Below, piece by piece: positions 44,596 to 55,800 of a DNA stretch of 64,000 bases; position 1 is the stretch's first letter; each line of letters starts with the position of its first letter. This DNA is from Nocardia elegans NBRC 108235 (GTDB taxonomy: Bacteria; Actinomycetota; Actinomycetes; Mycobacteriales; Mycobacteriaceae). Location: positions 1 to 64,000 of the forward strand of contig NZ_BDBF01000006.1 in assembly GCF_001612845.1 (NCBI RefSeq). The letters are read 5' to 3'. The position numbers were made by a program, and so were the translations under genes. A model generated the notes under the pieces. That model saw nothing but the letters and a program-made list of their open reading frames with translations. It searched no databases and had not been told where the DNA came from.

Positions 44596-46326
44596 TCAGG
44601 CCGGGCGACCATCCGCGGCCATATGGCGGACCTCCACGATCGGCAGCCGCAACGCGGCAGGGGAGGAGGGCGGAACCACCGGCGCCACCGGCGGGACCGG
44701 ATCGATGCGCCGGTAGGGCAGATCCATCGGCGGACGCGGATCCCACTCGTTCTTGTTCGGCCACATCGACGCCGCCCGCTCGGCCTGAGCGGCGATCGTC
44801 AACGACGGATTCACACCGAGATTCGCCGAGATCGCCGACCCGTCCACGATGCTCAACGTCGGATAACCGTGCACACGGTGATACGGATCGATCACACCGT
44901 GCTCGCGGTCGCCGCCGATCACGCACCCACCGATGAAATGCGCCGTCATCGGCACACCGAAAATATCCGGCCAGGTACTGCCCGCCGTGGCGCCGAGTTT
45001 GCCGGCCACCCGCCGCGTCACCTCGTGCCCGGCCGGAATCCACGACGGATTCGGCTCGCCGTAGCCCTGTCTGCTGGTGTAGCGGCGACCGAACAGCCCA
45101 CGCCGGGTGAACGTGGTGATCGAATTGTCCAGACTCTGCATCACCAGCAGAATCAACGTCCGCTCACTCCAGCGCCGTGTCCGCAGCAACCGCACCGTCC
45201 GCACCGGATGGGTGGCCGCGATCGCCAGCACCCGCACCCAGCGCGGCACGGCCTTCCCGCCGTCGACCAGATAGGTCTGCAACAACCCCATCGTGTTCGA
45301 GCCCTTGCCGTAGCGCACCGGCTCGATATGGGTATCGGCGGTCGGATGGAACGACGAGGTGATCGCCACACCCGCCGTCAGATCCAGGCCGGTGTCCACC
45401 CGGGTGCGGCCCGCCCCCAGAATCGCCTCCGAATTCGTGCGGGTCAGCACGCCCAGTTGCGGCGAGAGCGACGGCAGCACCCCCGTATCACGCATCCGGA
45501 ACAGCAACCGCTGCGTACCCCAGGTCCCCGCCGCCAGCACCACGTACCGCGCCGAGAAGCTGCGCTTGCCACCCCGCAATCGGCCCGTCCGGCGCGTGTC
45601 GACGCGCCAGCTGCCGTCGTCCTGCGGTCGCAGCGCGGTCACCGTCGTCATCGGATGTACCTGCGCCCCAGCGCTTTCGGCCAAACCGAGATAGTTCTTG
45701 ACCAGTGTGTTCTTGGCGCCGTGCCGGCAACCGGTCATGCACTCGCCGCATTCGATACAGCCCGTGCGCTCCGGTCCGACGCCACCGAAATAGGGGTCTG
45801 CGCTCACGACTCCGGGCTCGCCGAAGTACACGCCGACCGGCGTCGGGACGTAAGTATCGGCGACGCCCATATCCTCGGCCACCGAGCGGATGATCTCATC
45901 GGCTGGGGTGGTGTGCGGATTCTCCACGACACCGAGCATGCGCCGGGCCTGGTCGTAGTGCGGGGTGAGTTCGGCGTCCCAGTCGGTGATCTCGGCCCAC
46001 TGCCGGTCCTCGAAGAACGCGCGTCCCGGTTTGTAGAGGGTGTTGGCGTAGTTGAGCGAGCCGCCGCCGACTCCGGCGCCGGCGAGGATGAAACAGTCGC
46101 GCAGCCGGTGGATCCGCTGGATGCCGTAGCAGCCCAGTGCCGGCGCCCACAGATATCGCCGCAGATCCCAGCTCGTGGTGGCGAAGTCGGCGTCTTCGTA
46201 GCGTCGCCCGGCCTCGAGTACAGCGACCGAATATCCCTTCTCCACCAATCGCAATGCCGTCACACTGCCGCCGAATCCGGATCCGACGATCACCACATCG
46301 ACATCGAAAGGCCGCGCTGCCTTCAT
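44596..46326 (-). CDS. choD: GMC-type oxidoreductase, ChoD-like cholesterol oxidase
   Basis: A 576-residue flavoprotein. The FAD-binding Rossmann motif is VVIVGSGFGGSVTALRL, then LAGAGVGGGSLNYANTLY, a cysteine cluster GCIECGECMTGCRHGAKNTLVKN, and the C-terminal GMC motif VDGSAISANLGVNPSLTIAAQAERAA. Length and motifs agree throughout with mycobacterial ChoD (annotated cholesterol oxidase) as I remember it. Family members oxidise 3-beta-hydroxysterols, although ChoD's true substrate has been questioned. The Cys cluster recalls ferredoxin-like iron-sulphur ligation. ATG 46326 has AGGAGGTG. It lies 500 bp downstream of the NRPS gene on the same strand. Confidence 0.85.
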   Translation of the reverse strand: MKAARPFDVDVVIVGSGFGGSVTALRLVEKGYSVAVLEAGRRYEDADFATTSWDLRRYLWAPALGCYGIQRIHRLRDCFILAGAGVGGGSLNYANTLYKPGRAFFEDRQWAEITDWDAELTPHYDQARRMLGVVENPHTTPADEIIRSVAEDMGVADTYVPTPVGVYFGEPGVVSADPYFGGVGPERTGCIECGECMTGCRHGAKNTLVKNYLGLAESAGAQVHPMTTVTALRPQDDGSWRVDTRRTGRLRGGKRSFSARYVVLAAGTWGTQRLLFRMRDTGVLPSLSPQLGVLTRTNSEAILGAGRTRVDTGLDLTAGVAITSSFHPTADTHIEPVRYGKGSNTMGLLQTYLVDGGKAVPRWVRVLAIAATHPVRTVRLLRTRRWSERTLILLVMQSLDNSITTFTRRGLFGRRYTSRQGYGEPNPSWIPAGHEVTRRVAGKLGATAGSTWPDIFGVPMTAHFIGGCVIGGDREHGVIDPYHRVHGYPTLSIVDGSAISANLGVNPSLTIAAQAERAASMWPNKNEWDPRPPMDLPYRRIDPVPPVAPVVPPSSPAALRLPIVEVRHMAADGRPA

Positions 46327-46832
46327 GACACCTCCTACCGAGGACGCTAACAAGCCACCACCGCAGCCGCGACGGTCTCGTGGCGGGTACCAATCCAGGC
46401 GGTGCGCACTGCCTTCGAATCACAAGACGTCCGGGAGGCGCGCGGTGATGTGTATCGGAACCGTCGGCGGCAGACCCGCCCAGGCACCCTCATTACGTCA
46501 CTGTGACGTTTCGTGACGGGAATCCGGGAAGCCGGGGAAGTGGCTCATAGGAATGGAGAGCAACCCGACGGACGCCTCAGTAAATTTTCCGGCGAATCGG
46601 GCCAGAGGCGAAAAAGTTCATCAGGAGGGATTCGGCAGATTTACGCGCGACGGCGGCGCCGAACACCGATGTCGGCGGAATGCGGGACAGTCGAGCAGCG
46701 CGGCCGAGGCACGGAAGGCGGGTGCCGAAACATGCTGAGACGCAAGGGTGAATGCAGCCTCCGGCACCCGTTCCATTGCGCCGATAATCTACATTATGTC
46801 AAGTAATGGCGGTCTGGCCCGATCCCCTCACC
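46327..46832. other. Intergenic region between the NRPS and choD
   Basis: About 500 bp, less GC-rich than the surroundings. It must hold the choD promoter and the end of the NRPS transcript. A perfect dyad ACGTCA-CTG-TGACGT lies at 46495-46509 with another TGACG half site just downstream. Short open frames on the plus strand (46513-46806) look non-coding. I see no convincing terminator hairpin. Confidence 0.4.
46495..46509. promoter_or_regulatory. Dyad ACGTCA-CTG-TGACGT
   Basis: A perfect 6-bp-arm inverted repeat about 170 bp upstream of the choD-like start. A third TGACG occurs at about 46513. The binding protein is unknown. Confidence 0.4.
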
Positions 46833-49800
46833 TCACCGATCCAGCCGGCGGTTGAGGATCTTCGCGATCTCGGCGACCACGGCGGGTTCGGTCATCGCCA
46901 GATGCTCGGCCGCGATGTCGACGTTCGAGATCTGGCCGGTGACGAACCGGGCCCAACCCTCGTGGCCCGCGGCGTCGGCACGCCGGTCCTTCGTGGCGGT
47001 GAAATACAGCAGGTCGGCATCGATGACCGGTGGCCGCCAGGCGCTCGCGGCGCGGATGGACAAGTTGTAGGCGTCGGTCATGCGTTCGATGGTCGCGGCG
47101 TCGATGGTGAAGCTGTCACCCAGCTGCTGCCGGATCAGTTCGGCGGCCTCCTCGGCGGTCGCGTCGGCGCCGACGACGTCGATGCCCATGACCGGGCCGA
47201 GATTGCTGATCAGCTCCCCTGGCGTGGCCTCGGTGACCTCCGTGGCGTCGATCCCTTCGGCCTCGGCGTCCAGCAGCGCCAGCAGTGCGACTTCCTCACC
47301 GGCCGAACGTATTTCGGCGGCGACGGCGTGTGCGATCTGCCCACCCAGCGACCAGCCGAGCAGATGATAGGGCCCGTGCGGCTGGATGGCGCGGATCTCC
47401 TGGAAGTAGCGCCGCGCGATCTCCTCGAACGTTTGCGGGCCCGGCACTTCCCCACCGATCTGCGGCGCCTGCAGACCGTAGATCGGGCGGTCGCCGGCGA
47501 GGTGGTCGCCGAAGGTGTAGTAACACCACGACAGGCCCGACGCGGGATGGATGCAGAACAGCGGTGGCCGGCTGCCGCCGGTCCGGATCGGCAGCACGAC
47601 GTCCAGACCGAATGCCGCCGACCCGGATTCGTGGTGGCCGTTGCTCATTCCGGTTTCGATCCGCTTGGCCAGGTCGGCCGGATTCGGATCCGACAGCATC
47701 CACCCCAGCGGGATCTCGAAATGGAGTTCCTTGGTCAGTTCGCTGGCGACCTGCACCGAGCGCAGCGAGTTGCCGCCGAGGGCGTAGAAGTCGTCGTCGG
47801 CGCCGACCTGGGTGACGCCGAGGACGTGTTCGAAGGCGCGCGCGACCTCACCTTCGAGCCAGGTCGAGGGTTCGCGGAACTCCCCTACCGCGGCCACCGG
47901 TTCGGGCAGCCGGGCGCGGTCGAGTTTGCCGGAGGCGGTGAGCGGCACGGTGTCGAGCACCATGAGGGTGCTGGGCACCATGTAGTTCGGCAGCTCGGCC
48001 GCGGCGTGCGCGAGGACCGCGGCGGTGTCGACGGTGGCGCCGGCGGCGGGCACAACGTACCCGACGAGCTGGGCGGCGACCTCGCTGGAGTGGACGACGG
48101 CGATGGCGCGGGCGACGTCGGGGTGTTCGGCGAGCACGGTTTCGATTTCGCCGAGTTCGATGCGCAGTCCGCGCAGTTTGACCTGGAAGTCGGTGCGGCC
48201 CAGGTATTCCAGTTCGCCGTCGCGGCGGCGGCGCCGCACGAGGTCGCCGGTGCGGTACATGCGCCCGCCGTTGTTGTAGGGGTCGGGCACGAACCGTTCG
48301 GCGGTGAGGCCGGGGCGGGCGTGGTAGCCGCGGGCGACCTGGGTGCCGGCGAGGTACAGCTCCCCCGCCACGCCGGGCGGTACCGGGTTGAGCCGGGCGT
48401 CGAGGACGTAGGCGCGCGCGTTCCAGACGGGCATGCCCATCGGCACGCTGCCCTGGTCGGCGTCGGTGACGTGGTGGGAGGTGACGTGCACGGTGAATTC
48501 GGTGGGCCCGTACAGGTTGTGCAGTTCGACGTCGGGCAGCACGCGCCGGACGGCGGCCACGGTGTCGGAACCGAATGCCTCTCCCCCGATGAGCAGTGCG
48601 CGCAGCGAGGTCAGGGTGCGGGCGGGTGCGGCTTCGGCGAAGACGGCGAGCATGGACGGCACGAACGAGGTGATCGTGATCTGTTGTGCGGCAATGGTTT
48701 CGGCGAGGTAGGCGGGGTCGGTGTGGCCGTCGGAGCGGGCGATGACGAGGTGGGCGCCGACGCCGAGGGTGGCGAACAGTTCCCATACCGAGACGTCGAA
48801 GGTGGCCGGTGTCTTCTGCAGGACCACATCGGCCGCGCTGAGGCCGTATTCCTCGCTGAGCCAGCGGATCTGGTTGACGGCGGCGCCGTGCGGGACGGCG
48901 ACGCCTTTGGGGCGTCCGGTGGATCCGGAGGTGAACAGCACGTAGGCGACATCGGTCGGTCGTAGCGGGGCGTGGCGGTCGTGGTCGGTGACGGGTGTGT
49001 CGTCGAAGGCCGCCAGGTCGATGCCGTCGAGGGTGGACAGGACGACGACGGGTGTGGCGGTGGCCAGCATGTAGTCGATGCGGTCGGCGGGCAGGTCGGG
49101 GTCGACGGGGACGTAGCCGCCGCCGGCGGCGAGCACGGCGTAGAGGGCGGTGACCTGGTCCAGCGATCGGCGCATTCGCACGGCGACCAGCTTTTCCGGG
49201 GCGACGCCGCGGGTGATGAGCCAGCGGGCGAGCCGGTTGACGCGGGCGGAGAACTGCGCGTAGGTCAGCGACAGGTCGCCGTAGGTGACGGCGGTGCGGT
49301 CACGGTATGCCGGTACCGCGTCGGCGAACATGGAGGTCAGTGTTTCGTCGGTGGGGAGGGTGTGGTGGGTGGTGTTCCAGCGGTCCACGACGTTGTGGTG
49401 TTCGTCGGCGTCGAGCAGGTCGACGTCGTAGACGAGGCCGGTGGGGTCGGCGACGAGGCCGCGCAGCATCCGGTCGAGGCGGGCGGCGATGCCGGTGACG
49501 GTATCGGGGTCGAACAGGTCGCGGGCGTAGGTGATGCCGCCGGTGATGCCGGCGGGGCCGCCGTGGTCGTCGTAGCTGTCGGTGACGGTGATCTGCAGGT
49601 CGAACAGTGAGGTGTCGATATCGGCTTCGACGGCGGCGAGGGTGAGTTCGGGGAGTTCGAATTCGGTGCCGGTGAGGTTCTGGAAGGCGAGCATCACCTG
49701 GAACAGCGGATGGTGGGCGTGGGAGCGGGTGGGGTTGAGTTCTTGTACGAGTCGTTCGAAGGGGACGTCGGCGTGTCCGAAGGCGGCGAGGTCGGTGTCG

Positions 49801-52800
49801 CGGACCTGGTCGAGCAGGTCGGTGAACGTCATGTCGGTGCGCAGGTGGCTGCGCAGGACGAGGGTGTTGACGAACATGCCGACGAGTTCGTCGAGTTCGG
49901 GTTCGCCGCGTCCGGCGTAGGGGGTGCCGATGGTGATGTCGTCGGTGCCGGCGAGGCGGGCGAGGACGGCGGCGAGTGCGGCGTGGAACACCATGAACAG
50001 GGTGGTGTTGTGGGCGCGGGCGATGTGTTGCAGCCGGGCGTGGAGTTCGGGGTCGACGGTGAGGGGGACGGTGGCGCCGGCGTAGGTTTGCACGGGCGGT
50101 CGCGGCCGGTCGGTCGGCAGGGCGAGCAGTGCGGGCACGTCGGCGAGTTGGGTTGTCCAGTAGTCGATTTGGGCGTGCAGCAGCGAGTCGGGGTCGTCGT
50201 CTGCGCCGAGGACGGTGCGTTGCCAGAGGGCGTAGTCGGCGTATTGGACGGGCAGCGGCGGCCAGGCGGGGGCGTCGCCGTCGAGTCGTGCGGTGTAGGC
50301 GAGGGTGAGGTCGCGGGCCAGTGGCGCCAGGGAGGATCCGTCGCCGGCGATGTGGTGGACGACGAGGGCGAGGATCCAGGTGTCGTCGGCGATCTCGTAG
50401 AGCCGGATGCGCAGCGGCACGGTGGTGGTGACGTCGAAGACGGTGGCCAGGAGCGCCGAGAGGGTGTGTGGGAGTTCGGTTTCGGGGATGCGGGTGATGG
50501 TGAGGGGTGGGACGGCTTGGGCGGGCGGGAGGATTTTCTGGGTGGGTTCGCCGTCGACGGCTGGGTAGATGGTGCGCAGCACTTCGTGGCGGGCGATGAC
50601 GTCGCCGATGGCGGCGTGCAGGGCGTGGGTGTCGAGGCGGCCGGTGAGCCGGATGACGATGGGGATGCTGTAGGCGGGGGTGTCGGGTTCGAAGCGGTTG
50701 AGGAACCACATCCGTTGTTGTGCGTAGGACAGTGGGATGTGTTGTGGGCGTGGTTGTTCGGTGAGGGCGATGCGGCGGGTGTCGGCGTGGGATTCGGCGC
50801 GGGCGGCGAGTTTGGCGACGGTGGGCGCGTCGAAGATCATCGATACGGGGACGCGGGTGTCGAGGGCGGCGCCGATGCGGGCGGCGGCGCGGGTGGCGAC
50901 GAGGCTGTTGCCGCCGAGGTCGAAGAAGTTGTCGTCGGCGCCGATGGTGGTGTCGAGGCCGAGGAGGTCGGCGAAGATGCCGGCGACGATTTCTTCGACC
51001 GGTGAGGCGGGTGCGCGGAATGTTTCGGTGTGCAGGATGGGTTCGGGTAGTGCGTTGCGGTCGAGTTTTCCGTTGGGCGACAGTGGGATCGCGTCGAGGA
51101 TCATGACGGCGGCGGGCACCATGTAGGGCGGGAGCGCGTCGGCGAGTGCGCTGGTGAGTTCGGCGGCGGTGGGTGTGGCGCCGGGTGCGGGCACGACGTA
51201 GGTGACCAGCATGGCGGGGGCGTTGCCTTGCCGGTGGGCGATGGTGACGGCGAAGGCGGTGTCGGCGCGGTCGTCGAGGACGGCGTCGATTTCGCCGAGT
51301 TCGATGCGGTAGCCGCGGACTTTGACCTGGAAGTCGTTGCGTCCGACGAATTCGATGTCGCCGTGGGTGTTCCAGCGGACGAGGTCGCCGGTGCGGTACA
51401 TGCGGGTGCCGGGTTCGCCGGCCGGGCAGGGCACGAAGCGGGCGGCGGTGGTGGCGGGGCGGTTGAGGTAGCCGCGGGCCGGTGCGGGGCCGGCGAGGTA
51501 GAGCTCGCCGACCACGCCGGCGGGGACGGGATGCAGGCGGGTGTCGAGGATCAAGGCTTGCATGCCGGGTAGTGGGGTGCCGATGGTGGGCCGGTCCCCC
51601 GCGTGCAGGGCCCGGGTGGCGGTGGCGAGGATGGTGGTTTCGGTGGGTCCGTAGAGGATGCGGAATTCGCGGGTGCCGCGGCGGTCGGTGCCTGCCCAGC
51701 GTTTGACGAGTTCGGCGGGAACTTCTTCGCCGCCGGAGAGCACCAGCTGCAGGTCGTCGAGTCCGGTGGGGTCGACGGAGGCGAGGGCGGCGGGGGTGAC
51801 GAAGGCGTGGGTGACGTGCTGGGTGCGCAGCAGGTCGGCGAGGTCTTCGCCGCCGTAGGTTCCGGTGGGTGCGATGACGAGGGTGGCGGCGCCTGCGGTG
51901 GCGAACAGGATCTCCATCAGTGAGGCGTCGAAGGACGGTGAGGCGAAGTGCAGGAATCGGGAGCCGGGTTCGAGGTGGTAGTCGGCGCGTTGGGTGGCGA
52001 TGAGGTCGGCGATGCCGGTGTGGGTGACGGCGACGCCTTTGGGGCGTCCGGTGGATCCGGAGGTGAAGACCACGTAGGCGGTGTCGGTGGCGCGCAGGGG
52101 CCGCAGCCGGTCGTGGTCGTCGAGGGGGCTGTCGGGGCGGGTGTGCAGGTGGGCGGTGGTTTCGGGGGCGTCGAGGACGATCCAGTCGGCGGTGTCGGGT
52201 AGCGCGGGGCGTGCGGTGGTGACGGTGATGCCCAGTGCGGCAGCCGAATCGGTGATCATGTGGTCGATGCGGTGGGCCGGGTAGGCGGGGTCGACGGGGA
52301 CGTAGGTGGCGCCGGTTTTCACCACGGCCCACCAGATGAGCACGGATTCGGCGGAGCGGGGCGCGGCGGCCAGGACAGGGATTTCGGGTCCGGCGCCGTG
52401 CTCGATGAGCAGCCGGGCCAGGCGGTTGGAGCGCTGGTCGAGTTCGGTGTAGGTGAGGCCGTCCTCGCCGGTGCGGACGGCGAGGCCGTCGGGGTTGCGG
52501 CGCACGGCGTCGGCGAATACGGCGGGCAGCAGCGGTGATTCGGGCGTGGGGGCGGTGCGTGGGCCGATGCTGGTGAGCAGGGCGTGGTGTTCGCGCGGGT
52601 GCAGCCAGTCGATGTCGCCGACCGGGGTGTCGGGGCTGGTGGCGACGGTGTCGAGGACCCGCAGCAGTCGCTGGACGAAGCTGGTGACGGTGTCGGGGTC
52701 GAACAGGTCGCGGGCGTACATCATCATGCCGGACAGGCCTTGGGCGGCACCGGTTTCGGTGCTGGTGTCGGAGATGACGAGCTGGAGGTCGAATTGGCTT

Positions 52801-55800
52801 GTGCCGGTGTCGACGTCGGCGCGGGAGACGGCGACGTCGGGGAGGGCGATGTCGATGGCGCCGGTGTTCTGGAAGGCGAGCACCACTTGGAACAGGGGGT
52901 GTGCGGCGGTGGTGCGGCGCGGGTTGAGTTCTTCGACGATGCGTTCGAAGGGGACGTCGGCGTGGTCGAGGGCGTGCAGGTCGGTGTCGCGGGTGCGGGC
53001 CAGCAGGTCGGTGAACGGTTCGCTGCGGTCGATGGGTGTGCGCAGGGCGAGGGTGTTGACGAACATGCCGACGAGGTCGTCGAGGCCGGGTTCGCCGCGG
53101 CCGGCGACGGGGGTGCCGATGACGATGTCGTCGGTGTCGGCGAGCCGCCCGAGCAGCACGGCGAGGGCGGCGTGTACGACCATGAACAGGGAGGTGCCGT
53201 GGTCGCGGGCCAGTGTCTGTAGTTGCCGGTGCAGGGGTGCGGGGATATCGAGGGGGACGCGTCCGCCGGTGAGGGTGGCGACGGTGGGGCGGGGCCGGTC
53301 GGTGGGCAGGTCGAGCAGGTCGGGTACCCGGTCGAGGGTGGTGCGCCAGTAGTCGAGCTGGGTGGACATCAGCGAGGTGGGGTCGTCGGCGGCACCGAGG
53401 ATACGGCGTTGCCACAGCGCGAAGTCGGCGTACTGGACCGGCAGGGGCTGCCACTGCGGGGGTTGTCCGGTGTGGCGGGCGGCGTAGGCGGTCATGACGT
53501 CGCGGGCCAGCGGGCCCATGGATTGTCCGTCGCCGGCGATGTGGTGTACGACCAGGACGAGCGTGTACTGGCCGGTGTCGTCGGTGTCGGTGGTGATGTC
53601 GAACAGGGCGACGCGGATCGGCACCTGGGTGGCGACGTCGAAGCCGCGGCGCACGAATTCGGTGAGCAGCTGCGGCAGGGTGTCGCGGGCGGGGTGGCCG
53701 GTTTCGAGGGTGATCGGTGCCCGGTCGAGGATGAGCTGGCGTGGTTCGCCGTCGGTTTCGGGGTAGATGGTGCGCAGTACTTCGTGGCGGGCGATGACGT
53801 CGTCGAGGGCGGCGCTCAGTGCGGCGGTGTCGAGGCGTCCGGACAGGTGCAGCATGACGGGGATGTTGTAGGCGGCCGATTCGGTTTCGAACCGGTTGAG
53901 GAACCACATGCGTTGCTGGGCCAGCGACAGCGGCAGCGGGTCGGGGCGCTCCCCTGCGGTGAGTGGGAGGCGGGCGGTGCCGTGCAGGGTGCGGGCGCGT
54001 CGGGCGAGGGCGGCGACGGTGGGTTCTTCGAAGATGGTGCGCACGGGGATGCGTACGTCGAGGGCGGCGCCGATACGGGCGGCGACGAGGGCGGCGCTGA
54101 GCGAGTCGCCACCGAGAGCGAAGAAGTCGTCGTCGGCGCCGACGTGTTCGGCGTCGAGGACCTGTTCGTAGGTGCGGGCGATGACGTCTTCCTGCCAGGT
54201 GGTGGGTGCGCGGAAGGCGCGGGCGGTGGCGGGCGGCCGGGGTAGTCGGTCGCGGTCGAGTTTGCCGGTCGGGGTGAGCGGCACCTCGTCGAGGATCATG
54301 ACGGCGGCGGGCACCATGTAGGGCGGAAGCGCTTGGGCGAGTGCGGTTTTCAGGTCGGTGTCGGAGAGGGTGGCGCCGGTGGCGGGGGTCACGTAGGACA
54401 CGAGGGTGGTGGGGCGGCCGTCGTCGGCGCGTGGGACGGTGACGGCGAAGGCGACGCCGGGCTGGGCGGCCAGGGCGGCGTCGATCTCGGCGAGTTCGAT
54501 GCGGTTGCCGCGCACTTTGACCTGGAAGTCGTTGCGTCCCACGAATTCCAGGTCGCCGCCGGTGGTGCGGCGCACGATGTCGCCGGTGCGGTACATACGG
54601 GTGCCGGGTGCGCCGAAGGGGCAGGCGACGAATCGGGTCGCGGTCAGTGCGGTGCGGTCTTTGTAGCCGTCGGCGAGTCCGGGGCCGAGCAGGTACAGCT
54701 CCCCCGCGACGCCGTGCGGGACGGGCCGCAGCCAGGTGTCGAGGACGGCGGTGGTGACGGGGCCGGCGGGGGCGCCGATGGTGATCGGTGCGGCCGGGGT
54801 CAGCGGTGCGCTCGCGGTGGCCCAGATGGTGGATTCGGTGGGTCCGTAGAGGTTGACCATGGTGCGTCCGGGCGCCCACCGGTCGACCAGTTCGGGGCCG
54901 ACGGGTTCGCCGGCGGTGGCCAGTACCCGCAGGGTGCCGACGTGGTCGCCGGGGATGGTCGCCAGCGCCGACGGCGTCAGCACGGCGTGCGAGATATGTT
55001 CGCGCTGAAGCAGTTTCGCCAGTTCCGGCCCGCCGTACACGTCGGGTGGGGAGACGACGAGCCGGCCGCCCACGCCGTGGGCCATGAGCAGTTCGAAGAT
55101 CGAGGCGTCGAAGCTGGGTGAGGCGACCTGCAGCACCGCGGAGTCGGCGGTGACGCCGAGGATGCGGCGTTGGGCGGCGACGAGGTCGGTGAGGCCGCGG
55201 TGGGTGACCAGCACGCCTTTGGGGGTTCCGGTGGATCCGGAGGTGTAGATGAGGTAGGCGGTGCGGTCGGGGGTGAGCGCCGCGCCGCGTTCGGTGTCGG
55301 TGATCGGTGCGCCGGATTCGGTGTCGAGGGCGTGGACGGTGTCGGGGTCGTCCAAGGTGAGCCAGTCGATGTGCCGGTGCGGGCGGACCGTGCCGATGTC
55401 GGCGCTGCCGGTACGGGTGATGCCGAAGGTGGCGCCGGAGTCGTCGAGCAGGAACGCGACGCGGTCGGCGGGTAGCCGGGGGTCGATGGGCACGAACGCG
55501 GCGCCGGTCTTCGCGGCTGCCCACACGGTGACGACGGCGTCGAGGGAGCGTGGCAGGGCGCTGGCGAGCACGGTGTGCGGGGGGAGCCCGCGGCGCAACA
55601 GCAGCCGGGCCAGCCGGTTGGATCGCTCGTCGAGGTCGCGGTAGGTGAGGGTGTCGGTGCCGCAGGTGGCGGCGACGGCGTCGGGATGGGCAGCGGCGGT
55701 GGCGGTGAGGATGTCGTCGAAGGTTCGCGGCCGGCGGTGCGCGCGGGCCGGGTGGGCGGGTTCGGTGTCTTCGGCGGCGGTGAGCCGTGCCAGCGGTGCG

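Noticed and set aside
46513..46806. 97-codon plus-strand frame between choD and the NRPS
   Set aside because: No domain, no ribosome site, composition like random sequence.
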